Positions 49,762 to 58,829 are shown, counted from the first letter of the stretch. The stretch is 64,000 bases of DNA from Sphingomonas gellani (GCF_900110035.1 NZ_FOCF01000012.1:22395-86394), one strand, 5' to 3'. Notes: generated from the sequence alone by a model not told the origin. Program-made: numbers and translations.

Positions 49762-49905
49762 GCGCGGTGGTCCCCTGTCACCGCGCTTCCCCGGCCGACT
49801 TCTCCCTGTTGGTCCCGGCCGGGGCTCCCCGAAGCACGGTGCTTCCCCTGTCACCGTGCGGCCCCGGCCGGGCTCAAACCCGGCCGGGGTTTCTTTGTGG
49901 AAAGC
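49762..49905 (+). terminator. Stem-loop array ending in a rho-independent terminator
   Basis: Four hairpins lie in 144 bases: GCGCGGTG/CACCGCGC (49762-49786), CCCCGGCCG/CGGCCGGGG (49789-49824), GCACGGTG/CACCGTGC (49834-49859), and the terminator CCCCGGCCGGG/CCCGGCCGGGG with a T-rich tail (49862-49896). The first and third share the TCCCCTGT loop and differ by a compensatory base-pair change. Confidence 0.7.
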
Positions 49906-50020
49906 GCCTACCGCGTAATCACTTGCCAGTGAAAACAGGGACATAGCCGAGCAAAGCTGGTGTTGCACCTCATCCTAGCCCCGGCCCGCGCCTAGCGAAC
50001 CGGTAGCGTGGAGAAGAGCG

Positions 50021-50995
50021 ATGCAACACGATGACGATGATCATGACCGCGACCTCGCCCACGACCTGCAGGTCATCGGAGAGCGGATGATGGAGCGCCG
50101 CCGCGCGCTAGCCTGGCTGGCGCCGGCCGGTGGCGCGGCGATCGCGGCAAGCACCGCCGTCGCAGCGGCCGCCCAAATGAGCCGGGGCGGCAAGGGCGGC
50201 GGTGCAACGCGGAGCGGCGTCATTACCGTCGGCGGTGGCGGCAGGCCGGGGACGACTGGTGGCACATCCGGAGGAAGCTCGGGCGGACCGTCTACCGGCA
50301 CCACGACCACCACGATCACGACTACCAGCAGTTCCTCCGGATGCGTGGCGGATGCGAGCGAAACCAACGTCCCCTACCCTGCCGACGGCACCAACACGTC
50401 GTCCGGATCGACCTCGAACGTGCTTACCACCAGCGGCATCGTGCGCACAGACATCCGGCCGAGCTTCGTCAGCTCGACCACGACTGCCCAAGGCGTTGCG
50501 ATGACGATCACGCTGACGCTGGTGAACGTAAATTCGTCTTGCGCGCCACTGGCGGGCTACGCGGTCTATATCTGGCAGTGCGATGCGGCCGGCCCCTACT
50601 CGCTCTACACCGCCCCGAAGGAGAGCTACCTGCGCGGCGTCGGCGTGACCGACGCAAACGACGAGGTGACGTTCACGACCATCTTCCCGGGCTGCTACTC
50701 GGGCCGCTGGCCGCACATCCACTTCGAGGTGTATTCAAGCCTCTCAACCGCCACCGGCGCGCGCTACGCCAGCTTGATCGGGCAGGTCGCGATGCCGAGC
50801 GCCGTCTGTTCGACGGTGTACTCGGGATCGTCCCTCTACAGCAGCAGCGTGTCCAACTTCCGGTCGGTCCGCCTGTCGTCGGACAACGTGTTCGGGGACA
50901 ATACGAGCGCCCAGCTCGCGCAGCAGACGCCGACCATGTCGGGCAGTGTCAGCGGCGGCTACGCGGCGGCCGCGAAGATCGGCTTGGCCCTGTGA
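50021..50995 (+). CDS. Second exported intradiol dioxygenase-like protein
   Basis: A 324-residue paralogue of the 48801 product. The N-terminus HDDDDHDRDLAHDLQVIGER is charged, and an arginine-rich Tat-like leader (MERRRALAWLAPAGGAAIAA) is followed by a Gly/Thr-rich linker (TGGTSGGSSGGPSTGTTTTT region). The catalytic Tyr/His set is kept (GPYSLYT, FPGCYSGRWPHIHFEV). It ends before a perfect hairpin at 51001. Divergence between the copies is concentrated in the leader and linker. Confidence 0.85.
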   Translation: MQHDDDDHDRDLAHDLQVIGERMMERRRALAWLAPAGGAAIAASTAVAAAAQMSRGGKGGGATRSGVITVGGGGRPGTTGGTSGGSSGGPSTGTTTTTITTTSSSSGCVADASETNVPYPADGTNTSSGSTSNVLTTSGIVRTDIRPSFVSSTTTAQGVAMTITLTLVNVNSSCAPLAGYAVYIWQCDAAGPYSLYTAPKESYLRGVGVTDANDEVTFTTIFPGCYSGRWPHIHFEVYSSLSTATGARYASLIGQVAMPSAVCSTVYSGSSLYSSSVSNFRSVRLSSDNVFGDNTSAQLAQQTPTMSGSVSGGYAAAAKIGLAL

Positions 50996-51000
50996 GATCG

Positions 51001-51033
51001 GCGGGCGCCGGGTGGTCCCGGCGCCCGCCCCCT
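51001..51033. terminator. Perfect 12-bp stem terminator between convergent genes
   Basis: GCGGGCGCCGGG-TGGT-CCCGGCGCCCGC with a short CCCCTTT tail. It separates the dioxygenase gene (plus strand) from the response regulator gene (minus strand); it may serve both. Confidence 0.7.
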
Positions 51034-51043
51034 TTCGGATCCC

Positions 51044-51796
51044 TCAGCGCCGCACCACCGAGGCGGTGAACATGTAACCCTCATTCCGGACCGTGCGGAT
51101 GAGCTCCTGCCCGTCCTTCGCCGCGAGCTTCCGCCGGATGCGGCTCACCTGGACGTCCACCGCGCGGTCGAAGCTGTCGCTGTCGCCGCCGCGCGCATAC
51201 TCGATCAGCTGGTCGCGAGTGAGGACGCGCCGCGGATGCTCGACAAGCGCCCGCATGACCTGGAACTCGCCTTCGGTGAGCGGCACGGGATCGCCGTCGG
51301 GCGCGTAAAGGGTGAACCCCTCCGCGTCGAGCGACCAGTCGCCGAAGCGGAGCATGGGGCGACCCTCGCCTACCGGCTCGGCGACGATTGCCAGCGCGAG
51401 CGCAGCGGGACTAGGCGCGGACGTCGCTTCGCGCCGGCGCAGCACCGTCCGGATACGCGCGAGAAGCTCGCGTGGGTTGCACGGTTTCGCCAGGTAATCC
51501 TCGGCGCCGATCTCCAGCCCGATGATCCGGTCAACGTCGCTACCCACTGCCGACAGCATGATCACGGGAGGGGCGCCGGCTGCCTGGAGCCCGCGCAACG
51601 CTGTGAGCCCATCCTCGCCGGGCATCATCACGTCCAGCACGATGAGGTCTGGCCGCTGCTTGGCCATGGCTGCGCGCATCTCGACGGGATCGCTGGCGAC
51701 TGTCGTCAGGAAGCCGTTCTTTCCGAGGAAAGACGAGATGAGGCTCCGGATGCCCTCGTCGTCGTCGACGATCAGGATGCGGGTGGCGAGATCCAT
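51044..51796 (-). CDS. OmpR-family response regulator
   Basis: About 250 residues. The receiver has RILIVDDDEGIRSLISSFLG, phospho-Asp in LIVLDVMMPGEDG, and the Lys in EDYLAKPC. The C-terminal winged helix is VPLTEGEFQVMRALVEHPRR and VDVQVSRIRRKLAAKDGQEL with RTVRNEGYMF. Start at the ATG at 51796 or 51817. Lies divergent to the virB1 gene and 9 kb from the EnvZ-like kinase gene, its probable partner. Candidate target sites are the 39-nt elements at 48719 and 56861. Confidence 0.92.
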   Translation of the reverse strand: MDLATRILIVDDDEGIRSLISSFLGKNGFLTTVASDPVEMRAAMAKQRPDLIVLDVMMPGEDGLTALRGLQAAGAPPVIMLSAVGSDVDRIIGLEIGAEDYLAKPCNPRELLARIRTVLRRREATSAPSPAALALAIVAEPVGEGRPMLRFGDWSLDAEGFTLYAPDGDPVPLTEGEFQVMRALVEHPRRVLTRDQLIEYARGGDSDSFDRAVDVQVSRIRRKLAAKDGQELIRTVRNEGYMFTASVVRR

Positions 51797-51960
51797 GCGG
51801 ATTACATTGGCGAGCATGGTGGCTGATTGCCAGCCCTCCTTTGCCGCCGCGTGTCCGCAACATGTCTACGGCCTTATACGATACGTGTCCGCCACGGATA
51901 TCTGCGGGACATTCGCCGGCAATGGCCGGGGTCGATCACGTCGTCACTGGAGTGACCGAC

Positions 51961-52566
51961 ATGAAGATCGACATCCGCCATCCCGTGTTCCTCGCCGCAG
52001 CCGGCTTCGCGGCCACCGCAGCCCTGCTCGGCACCACCAGCGCGCATGCCCAGGTGATGCAGGTCGCCGATAACGGCACGGTGCTGACCCGCAGTGGCGC
52101 CGGTCTGATCGACTGGAATGAGAATACGTCTTCACCCTCATCGCTGCCGGTTGCAGCGTTGACCACTCGGTTGCCTGCGGTGCCCGCCGCGTATGCGGAC
52201 ACTGTCACGCGTGTCTCCGCTGCCCATGGCATCAGCCCTGCGCTGCTGGAGGCGCTGATCTGGCAGGAGAGCCGCTGGCGCGTCGCGGCAGTCAGCCGGG
52301 TGGGAGCGCGAGGGCTCACCCAGCTCATGCCGGCCACCGCCCGTTCGCTGGGCGTCGATCCGGGAGACCCGGTCGCCGCTATCGAGGGCGGCGCGCGCTA
52401 CCTGCGCCAGCAGCTCGACCGCTTCGACGGTGACGTCGAGCGCGCGCTCGCCGCCTACAATGCCGGTCCCGGCCGCGTGATCCGCGCCGGCGGCATCCCG
52501 AACATTGCCGAGACCCGCGCCTACGTCGCCGCGATCCTCGCGCGCCTGTCCCCCAAGGAGAAGTGA
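51961..52566 (+). CDS. virB1: VirB1-type lytic transglycosylase
   Basis: About 201 residues. A signal peptide (VFLAAAGFAATAALLGTTSA) precedes a goose-lysozyme-like SLT domain: ALLEALIWQESRWRVAAVSR (catalytic Glu), GARGLTQLMPATARSLG and ALAAYNAGPGRVI. It opens local gaps in peptidoglycan for the secretion channel. First gene of a T4SS-like operon (stop codon 2 bases before virB2). Confidence 0.88.
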   Translation: MKIDIRHPVFLAAAGFAATAALLGTTSAHAQVMQVADNGTVLTRSGAGLIDWNENTSSPSSLPVAALTTRLPAVPAAYADTVTRVSAAHGISPALLEALIWQESRWRVAAVSRVGARGLTQLMPATARSLGVDPGDPVAAIEGGARYLRQQLDRFDGDVERALAAYNAGPGRVIRAGGIPNIAETRAYVAAILARLSPKEK

Positions 52567-52568
52567 CC

Positions 52569-52883
52569 ATGAAGAAGCACCTGATCGCCGTGCCGGCCGT
52601 TTTGGCCGCCCTCACGCCTTCCGCCGCCTTCGCGCAGGTCGCCGGCGCTGACCCGCAGGGCTCCGGCCCGATCGTCGCCGCGCTCGGTTGGCTCCAGGGC
52701 ACGCTGCTTGGTCATGTCGCCACCACCGTGGCGGTGATCGCGGTCGCGATGGTCGGCTTCATGATGCTGACTGGCCGGCTGAACTGGAAGTTTGGCGGTA
52801 CGGTCATCATCGGCTGCTTCGTGCTGTTCGGCTCGGCCGCGATCGTGGCGGGCATCCAGTCCACCGCCGGCATGGCGGGCTGA
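52569..52883 (+). CDS. virB2: VirB2/TrbC-type pilin subunit
   Basis: A 104-residue protein with a cleavable signal (HLIAVPAVLAALTPSAAFAQ) and two transmembrane helices joined by a short loop (LGHVATTVAVIAVAMVGFMM and KFGGTVIIGCFVLFGSAAIV), the standard VirB2 layout. It would form the T4SS pilus or channel lining. Confidence 0.88.
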   Translation: MKKHLIAVPAVLAALTPSAAFAQVAGADPQGSGPIVAALGWLQGTLLGHVATTVAVIAVAMVGFMMLTGRLNWKFGGTVIIGCFVLFGSAAIVAGIQSTAGMAG

Positions 52884-52886
52884 AGG

Positions 52887-53171
52887 ATGGCCGGGCTGAA
52901 CCGGGCGCCCGTGTTCCGGGCGCTCACCCGACCACAGATGTTCGGGGGCGTCACCTTTTCCTTCTTCATCGTCAACATGGCGGTGACGACGGAGGCGTTC
53001 CTGGTGACGGGCAGCTTCTGGGCATTGCCCATCGCGCTGCTGGTCCACGGCATCGGCTATCTCGCCTGCCTGCGCGAGCCGCGCATCTTCGATCTCTGGC
53101 TGACCAGGGTCAGCCGGACCCCGCGCGTCCGCAACTGGAAGCGCTGGGGCATGAACTCCTACGAGCCGTGA
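52887..53171 (+). CDS. virB3: VirB3-type inner membrane protein
   Basis: A 94-residue protein with two hydrophobic helices (TFSFFIVNMAVTTEAFLVTG and FWALPIALLVHGIGYLACLR) and the RALTRPQMFGGV start typical of VirB3/TrbD. It lies between virB2 and virB4, the conserved order. Confidence 0.85.
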   Translation: MAGLNRAPVFRALTRPQMFGGVTFSFFIVNMAVTTEAFLVTGSFWALPIALLVHGIGYLACLREPRIFDLWLTRVSRTPRVRNWKRWGMNSYEP

Positions 53172-53184
53172 AGGAACAAGCGTC

Positions 53185-55590
53185 ATGAGCAAGTGGATCG
53201 GCCCCGCCGTGTGGGGCAAGCGCGAAGCCCGGGCCGGCGACCGACTGCCCTATGCGCGGCTGCGCGGCGAGCAGACGCTGGCCTTGCGCGACGGCGGCGT
53301 CATGCGCGTCCTCGCCGTGCCCGGCATCGCCTTCGAGACCGAGGAAACTGAGCAGCTTGACCACATGTTGGCCGTCCGCGAGACGATGCTCAGGAGCGCG
53401 CTCGATGCCCGCTTCGTCATCTACCACCACGTCGTGCGCCGTCGCGTCGAGGTGGCAGCGTCGGATGCGAGCGATGACGCCTTCTCGCGCGAGCTGGGGC
53501 GGCGGTGGAGCGCCGCGCTGTCGGCACGGCGGCTGTACGTCAACGACCAGTATCTGACGGTGCTTCGCCGCCCTGCACGCGGGAAGACCGGCTGGGCCGA
53601 GCGGGTCGGCCGCCGGATGAACGGCGCCGGCGAGGTTGACGCACCCACCCTGCGCGAGCTTGACGCGGCGGTCACCGCGCTCGCGGCCGGGCTGGCGCCC
53701 TATGGTGCCCGGGTGCTCGGCGGCTATGACGGCGCGGCCGGCGGGCGCTGCTCCGAGCCGCTGGAGCTGCTCTCAGCGCTCTACAACGGCGAGACCAGGC
53801 CGGTGCTGGCACCGGCTGAGGGCACGGACGTCGGCCACCACCTGCCCTACGCTCGGGTCAGCTTCGGCCTGGACGCGATCGAGACGCGGCTGCCCGGCGG
53901 GCGGCGCTTTGCGGCGCTGCTGTCCGTCAAGGAGTATCCGGACGCGACTCGCGCCGGTATCGTCGACAACCTGCTACGCCTACCGCACGAGATGGTGCTG
54001 ACCGAGAGCTTCGCGCCCGCCGATCGCCAGGTCGCGCGCGAGCGGATCGACCTCGCCATCCGGCGGCTGAAGTCCGCGGACGCCGAGGCGGCGGCCGAGC
54101 GGGCCGAGATGGCGGCCGCGCGTGACGGGCTGGGAGCGGGCCAGGTCGGCTTCGGCGACCACCACCTCTCGCTGCTGGTCCGCGCTGAGAGCCTGGATGC
54201 GCTGGAGCGCGCCGCGGCCGAAGCCGGCGCCGCGCTCGCCGACACCGGCGCGGTCGCGGTGCGCGAGGACACCGGCATGGAACCTGCCTTCTGGGGCCAG
54301 TTCCCCGGCAACGAGGCCTATGTGGTCCGCCGCTCGCTGATCTCGACAGCCAACGCCGCGGGCTTCCTGTCGCTGCATGGCTTTCCGGGCGGCAAGGCCG
54401 CTGGCAATCACTGGGGCGACGCGGTCGGCGTCCTCGAGACCACCAGCGCCACGCCCTATTTCTTCAACTTTCACGAAGGCGACCTCGGCAACTTCACTGT
54501 GATCGGGCCGTCGGGCTCGGGCAAGACGGTGGCGCTGAACTTCCTCGCCGCACAAGCGCAGCGGTTCGGACCGCGGCTCGTCTTCTTCGACAAGGACCGC
54601 GGCGCCGAGATCTTCCTGCGCGCGATCGGCGGCCATTACGCCCGGCTGACGCCGGGTGAGCCGACGGGGATGAACCCGCTCGCACTGCCTGACACGCCCG
54701 CCAACCAGGCGTTCCTGCGCGACTGGCTGGCGGTGCTGCTCCAGGCGGACGGGCCGGAGGAGCTGGCGACGATCGCGGGCGCGGTGGCCGCGGCCTACGA
54801 CCATGACCCGGCGTTCCGGCGGCTGCGCCATCTCGGCGAGCTTCTGGGCGGCGCACGGCGGCCGGAGGCTGGCGACCTCGTCCATCGGCTGCAACCGTGG
54901 ATCGGGGCGGGCGAGCACGCCTGGCTGTTCGACAACCCGGTCGACCGGCTCGACCTCGACGCGCAGACGCTGGGCTTCGATATGACGCAGCTACTTGACA
55001 CCCCGCGGCTGCGCACGCCGGCGATGATGTACCTGTTTCACCGCGTCGACGAGCGGCTGGACGGGGAGCCGACCATGATCCTCATCGACGAGGGCTGGAA
55101 GGCGCTGGACGATGCCGTTTTCGCGGGCCGCATCCGCGACTGGCTGAAAACTTTGCGCAAGCGCAACGCGCTGGTGGGCTTCGCCACCCAGTCCGCGGCA
55201 GACGCGCTCGGCAGTTCGATCGCGTCCGCGATCGTGGAGCAGACCGCGACGTCGATCTTCATGCCAAACGCGAAGGCGAAGGCGGAGGATTACTGTTCTG
55301 GCTTCGGGCTGAGCGAACATGAGCTGGCGCTGGTGCGGGCGTTGCCGGCGGAAAGCCGCTGCTTCCTCGTGCGCCACGCCAACCACTCGGTGGTGGTCAG
55401 GCTCGACCTGTCAGGCACGGGCGAGATGCTGGCGGTGCTGTCGGGCCGCGAGGCGAGCGTGCGGCGGCTCGACCGGATCCGGGCCGAGGTCGGCGACGAT
55501 CCCGCACGCTGGTACCCGCTGTTGACCGGAGCCCCCTGGCCGGGCGGCAGGCCTGAGGATCACGACTGGTTCATGGAGGCGGCGGAATGA
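53185..55590 (+). CDS. virB4: VirB4/TrbE-type ATPase
   Basis: 801 residues. The N-terminal domain has ARAGDRLPYARLRGEQTLAL and the C-terminal RecA-like domain has Walker A VIGPSGSGKTVALNFLAAQA (about residue 443) and Walker B TMILIDEGWKALDDAVF, with TFATQ-like GFATQSAADALG. This is the energy source for substrate transfer and pilus assembly. Its stop overlaps the next start by 4 bases. Confidence 0.93.
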   Translation: MSKWIGPAVWGKREARAGDRLPYARLRGEQTLALRDGGVMRVLAVPGIAFETEETEQLDHMLAVRETMLRSALDARFVIYHHVVRRRVEVAASDASDDAFSRELGRRWSAALSARRLYVNDQYLTVLRRPARGKTGWAERVGRRMNGAGEVDAPTLRELDAAVTALAAGLAPYGARVLGGYDGAAGGRCSEPLELLSALYNGETRPVLAPAEGTDVGHHLPYARVSFGLDAIETRLPGGRRFAALLSVKEYPDATRAGIVDNLLRLPHEMVLTESFAPADRQVARERIDLAIRRLKSADAEAAAERAEMAAARDGLGAGQVGFGDHHLSLLVRAESLDALERAAAEAGAALADTGAVAVREDTGMEPAFWGQFPGNEAYVVRRSLISTANAAGFLSLHGFPGGKAAGNHWGDAVGVLETTSATPYFFNFHEGDLGNFTVIGPSGSGKTVALNFLAAQAQRFGPRLVFFDKDRGAEIFLRAIGGHYARLTPGEPTGMNPLALPDTPANQAFLRDWLAVLLQADGPEELATIAGAVAAAYDHDPAFRRLRHLGELLGGARRPEAGDLVHRLQPWIGAGEHAWLFDNPVDRLDLDAQTLGFDMTQLLDTPRLRTPAMMYLFHRVDERLDGEPTMILIDEGWKALDDAVFAGRIRDWLKTLRKRNALVGFATQSAADALGSSIASAIVEQTATSIFMPNAKAKAEDYCSGFGLSEHELALVRALPAESRCFLVRHANHSVVVRLDLSGTGEMLAVLSGREASVRRLDRIRAEVGDDPARWYPLLTGAPWPGGRPEDHDWFMEAAE

Positions 55591-56780
55591 GCACTTGTCC
55601 ATCTTTCGGGACCGACGGTCCCGACGGCATCGGCGCGGCGTTGCGCAGCGTCGATTGCCAGACCGCGCAGGGAACGGCGCACGCCTTCGAGCGGCTGTTC
55701 GGTGCTCAGGGCGGATTGTTGCCCGCGCTCACCATCCTGCTGACGCTCTACGTCGCGTGGACCGCGGTGGAACTGCTCACCGGGCGTGCCCGCATCGGCA
55801 TTTCCGGGCTGACACCGCGGATGCTGACCTTGGGCGTGGCGCTGACCTTCGCCACGTCATGGGCAGCGTATCAGAGCGTTGTTTGGAACCTGCTGGTCGG
55901 AGCGCCCGACCAGATCGCCGGACTGCTGCTCGGCACCCGCGGCTCGGCGACTACCCTGTTCGCGGACCGGCTCGATCGCTTGTTCGGCGCGGTAGCGGAA
56001 GCAGCGCAGGCGGCGCAGAACGCGCAAGGAGCCGACGCCAAGGGCTGGCAGTCGGCGGACGTGCTGTGGGCGGCGACCATGCTGCTTCTGCTGGGCACGG
56101 CAGGCGTGCTCATTACGGCACGCATTGCGCTCGCCGCGCTGTTGGCGCTCGGGCCGGTGTTTCTGGTCCTGTCGATCTTTCGCGGCACCCGCGGGTTGTT
56201 CGAGGGCTGGCTGAAGGCTGCCGTGCTGTTTGCGGTCGTGCCGCTCTCCTCCGTTCTGATCGGCGGTGGCGCGATCGTCATCCTGACGCCCATCGCCGAA
56301 AACCTCGGGGCCGAGCCGACCATGAGCCAGGCTGCGACCGTGTTCCTGGGCGCCGCTGTCTACTGCGCGCTGATGGCGATGGTGCTGAAGGTCGCGAGCA
56401 CACTGGTCGCAGGCTGGCGGCTGGGCGGGCGCGGCGAAGCCGGGAAGGCTGAAGTCGGGGCGCCGGATACAACGGCCGCCTCGGCGAGGAGCACGGTTTT
56501 TGCTGCCACTCCGGGCCCGTCGGCCCTGCCCGCGTTCAACGACCGAGCTCGCGCTCTGGCCGCCGCAGTGGCACCCCGTGCGCCTGCCGGCTCCCCTGTC
56601 GACGCGGGCGGGCACGAGTCCGGCGCTCGTGAGCGCGAGCGCCTCATCGTCGCTCCTGCCGGCCAGATGGCGAACGTGGTGCCGTTCGCGCCGGGGGCAG
56701 CAGCGCGGGGCCGAGCCACTGCGCTCGGCCGCTCCCTCGGCAACGCCCGCCCGGGCCGGACCAGCGCGCTGCCCCGCTGA
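55587..56780 (+). CDS. virB6: VirB6/TrbL-type polytopic inner membrane protein
   Basis: A 397-residue protein with about six transmembrane helices between residues 40 and 280 (LLPALTILLTLYVAWTAVEL, GISGLTPRMLTLGVALTFAT, VFLGAAVYCALMAMVLKVAS) and a Pro/Ala-rich C-terminal tail. This is the VirB6/TrbL pattern. It ends the first T4SS transcript; a hairpin and a new regulatory element follow. Confidence 0.88.
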   Translation: MSTCPSFGTDGPDGIGAALRSVDCQTAQGTAHAFERLFGAQGGLLPALTILLTLYVAWTAVELLTGRARIGISGLTPRMLTLGVALTFATSWAAYQSVVWNLLVGAPDQIAGLLLGTRGSATTLFADRLDRLFGAVAEAAQAAQNAQGADAKGWQSADVLWAATMLLLLGTAGVLITARIALAALLALGPVFLVLSIFRGTRGLFEGWLKAAVLFAVVPLSSVLIGGGAIVILTPIAENLGAEPTMSQAATVFLGAAVYCALMAMVLKVASTLVAGWRLGGRGEAGKAEVGAPDTTAASARSTVFAATPGPSALPAFNDRARALAAAVAPRAPAGSPVDAGGHESGARERERLIVAPAGQMANVVPFAPGAAARGRATALGRSLGNARPGRTSALPR

Positions 56781-56805
56781 TCTCGCGCATCAACCCGGTC
56801 TGACA

Positions 56806-56835
56806 CGCCCCGGTCTCCACCAAGAGGTCGGGGCG
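56806..56835 (+). terminator. Hairpin between virB6 and virB9
   Basis: CGCCCCGGTCTC-CACCAA-GAGGTCGGGGCG forms a 12-pair stem with two G-U wobbles. There is no T-run, so it may be an attenuator or an mRNA stabiliser rather than a full terminator. Confidence 0.5.
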
Positions 56836-56860
56836 CTTCGCGTGAGGGTCACGTCCACTC

Positions 56861-56899
56861 GGACACAACATTTCTGATGCCCGGCAATGCCCGAGACAA
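56861..56899 (+). promoter_or_regulatory. Shared 39-nt regulatory element, copy 2
   Basis: GACACAACATTTC (identical to the copy at 48719), then GCAAT and CCGAGACAAA at the same spacing. It lies 57 bases upstream of virB9, implying that virB9-virB11, the TatA-like gene, the kinase gene and the barrel gene start from their own promoter. Confidence 0.55.
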
Positions 56900-56956
56900 A
56901 GCTCGGGTCGAGTGGAGAGCCTGCGATCAACGGCTGAAGCGAAGGAGTGCACGGCC

Positions 56957-57706
56957 ATGAAGACGATCCTGTTCGCGTTGGCGGCCAGCGTGTCGGTTCC
57001 GGCGATGGCGAGCCCGGACGGCCGTATCGCCACGCGCTTCTACGATGAGGCGCGCGTGGTGCGGTTCGAGGGCCGGGCCAACCTCCAGTCCACCATCGCC
57101 TTCGAAGACGGCGAGCGGATCGAGAACGTCGCCATCGGCGACTCGTCGCGCTGGCAGGTGACGCCCAACAAGCGGGCAAACCTCCTGTTCATCAAGCCGG
57201 TCGCGATCCCCGCGCGCACCAACATGACCGTGGTCACCGACCGACGCACCTACCTGTTCGAGCTCGTCGCTAGCGCGCGGGCGCCCTCCACCTATCTGCT
57301 GCGCTTCACCTATCCTGCGCCGCCACCCCCGCCGCCGGCCCCGCAACCTGCCGAGGCGCCCACGCTCGTCGCGGCGGCCGCGAGGCCGCCGGCCCCGCTC
57401 CAGCTCAACTTCGGCTGGACCGCGAAGGGCGATAAGACATTGATGCCGGAGCGCAGCTTTGACGATGGTACGTCGCTCTACTTGTCTTGGCCGCACGACC
57501 GGCCGGTGCCCGCGGTGCTGACGATCGGGCAGGACGGTAGCGAAGGGCCGACCAACTTCGCCGTTCGCGGCGACTACATCGTCGTCGAGGGCGTGCCCGG
57601 CCGAGTGGTGCTGCGCGCGGGCAAGGCCGCGCTGACGCTAGCCGCCGAGCCGCGCGCCGCCCGGCCCATCCCGGCCAAGCCGATCACCCAGACGGCGGAG
57701 CGCTGA
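56957..57706 (+). CDS. virB9: VirB9/TrbG/CagX-type protein
   Basis: About 249 residues after a signal peptide (KTILFALAASVSVPAMA). It has the CagX-domain pattern: IATRFYDEARVVRFEGRANL, GDSSRWQVTPNKRANLLFIK and TYLFELVASARAPSTYLLRF. VirB9 forms the periplasm-to-outer-membrane core with VirB7 and VirB10. No VirB7 gene is seen nearby. Confidence 0.87.
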   Translation: MKTILFALAASVSVPAMASPDGRIATRFYDEARVVRFEGRANLQSTIAFEDGERIENVAIGDSSRWQVTPNKRANLLFIKPVAIPARTNMTVVTDRRTYLFELVASARAPSTYLLRFTYPAPPPPPPAPQPAEAPTLVAAAARPPAPLQLNFGWTAKGDKTLMPERSFDDGTSLYLSWPHDRPVPAVLTIGQDGSEGPTNFAVRGDYIVVEGVPGRVVLRAGKAALTLAAEPRAARPIPAKPITQTAER

Positions 57707-57707
57707 T

Positions 57708-58829
57708 ATGAGCACCACCACCCTTGAACGGTCGGCCGGCCTCGTTCCCTTCATCGCGCAGGAGGACCCGCGCGAGAGCCTGGACAATCAGGCGCTGGTC
57801 GCCGCCAGCACCAACGGCTTCCCTATCGTTGCGACCCGCGTCGCGCGGCGCGACCGGGCCGGGCTCGCCGCGGGCGCCGCGGGCGCAATCTTGCTCGGTG
57901 GCCTGACCTTCTGGTCGATCAGCGGTCCGGCGCCGCAGCCCCGCGCACCCGCGGTCAGGCCGGCGCCCCCCATCAAGGTTGCCGCCCCGATTGCACCGCC
58001 GGCAACCATACCGGTTCCGCCTGCGACACCGGCGCAGGAGGTGGCGATCGCACGGGTGATCCAGCCCGCGACCGCGCCGCGGACCGGCATCGACGCGGCC
58101 CACGCACCGGTCATGGTGTGGGACACGTCTGGCGCGCCCGAGATCGCGGCGGCCGCGCCTGCTGCGCCCGTTCCCGGCGCGCCGGCCAAGGTCACGGCGC
58201 CTCAGCCCCTCTCGGAGAACGAATCGTTCGCCAGCCGCATGGGCGAAGGGACCGGCGATGTGGCGACTGCGACCCGGATCGTGAATCCGGCCAATACCGT
58301 GACCCAGGGCACGCTGATCCCGGCAGTGCTGGAAACCGCGATCGACAGCGACCTGCCCGGCTACGCGCGGGCGGTGGTCAGCCAGGACGTGCGCTCCTTT
58401 GACGGCAGCCGCGTGCTGGTTCCGCGCTCGTCCCGGCTGATTGGGCAATACAAGAGCGGGTTCGCGGCGGGCCAGACGCGCGCTTACGTCATGTGGACGC
58501 GGCTGATCCGGCCGGACGGCGTCACCGTCCAGCTCGCCTCGCCCGCGATCGAGTTTTCCGGCGCGTCGGGCCTCACCGGCGAGGTCAACAGCCACTTTAT
58601 GAAGCGGTTCGGCGCGGCCGGGCTCTTGTCGGTGATCGGTGGATTGGGCGCGCTCGCGACCGGCGGCACGTCGCTCGTTCTCTCGGGCGGCAGCAGCGCA
58701 GCGTCGGTGGCGGCGCAGCGCGACGCGCAAATCCCGCCCACCATTCGCATCGGTGTGGGCCAGCCCATCCGCGTCTTCACCGCGCGCGACCTCGACTTCT
58801 CCATCGCAAACGGGAGCATCCAGCCATGA
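57708..58829 (+). CDS. virB10: VirB10/TrbI-type protein
   Basis: A 373-residue protein: a short cytoplasmic tail, one transmembrane helix (GLAAGAAGAILLGGLTFWSI), a Pro-rich periplasmic stretch and a TrbI barrel domain (AVVSQDVRSFDGSRVLVPRS, GFAAGQTRAYVMWTRLIRPD, IRIGVGQPIRVFTARDLDFS). It bridges inner and outer membranes. Its stop overlaps the next start by 4 bases. Confidence 0.9.
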   Translation: MSTTTLERSAGLVPFIAQEDPRESLDNQALVAASTNGFPIVATRVARRDRAGLAAGAAGAILLGGLTFWSISGPAPQPRAPAVRPAPPIKVAAPIAPPATIPVPPATPAQEVAIARVIQPATAPRTGIDAAHAPVMVWDTSGAPEIAAAAPAAPVPGAPAKVTAPQPLSENESFASRMGEGTGDVATATRIVNPANTVTQGTLIPAVLETAIDSDLPGYARAVVSQDVRSFDGSRVLVPRSSRLIGQYKSGFAAGQTRAYVMWTRLIRPDGVTVQLASPAIEFSGASGLTGEVNSHFMKRFGAAGLLSVIGGLGALATGGTSLVLSGGSSAASVAAQRDAQIPPTIRIGVGQPIRVFTARDLDFSIANGSIQP

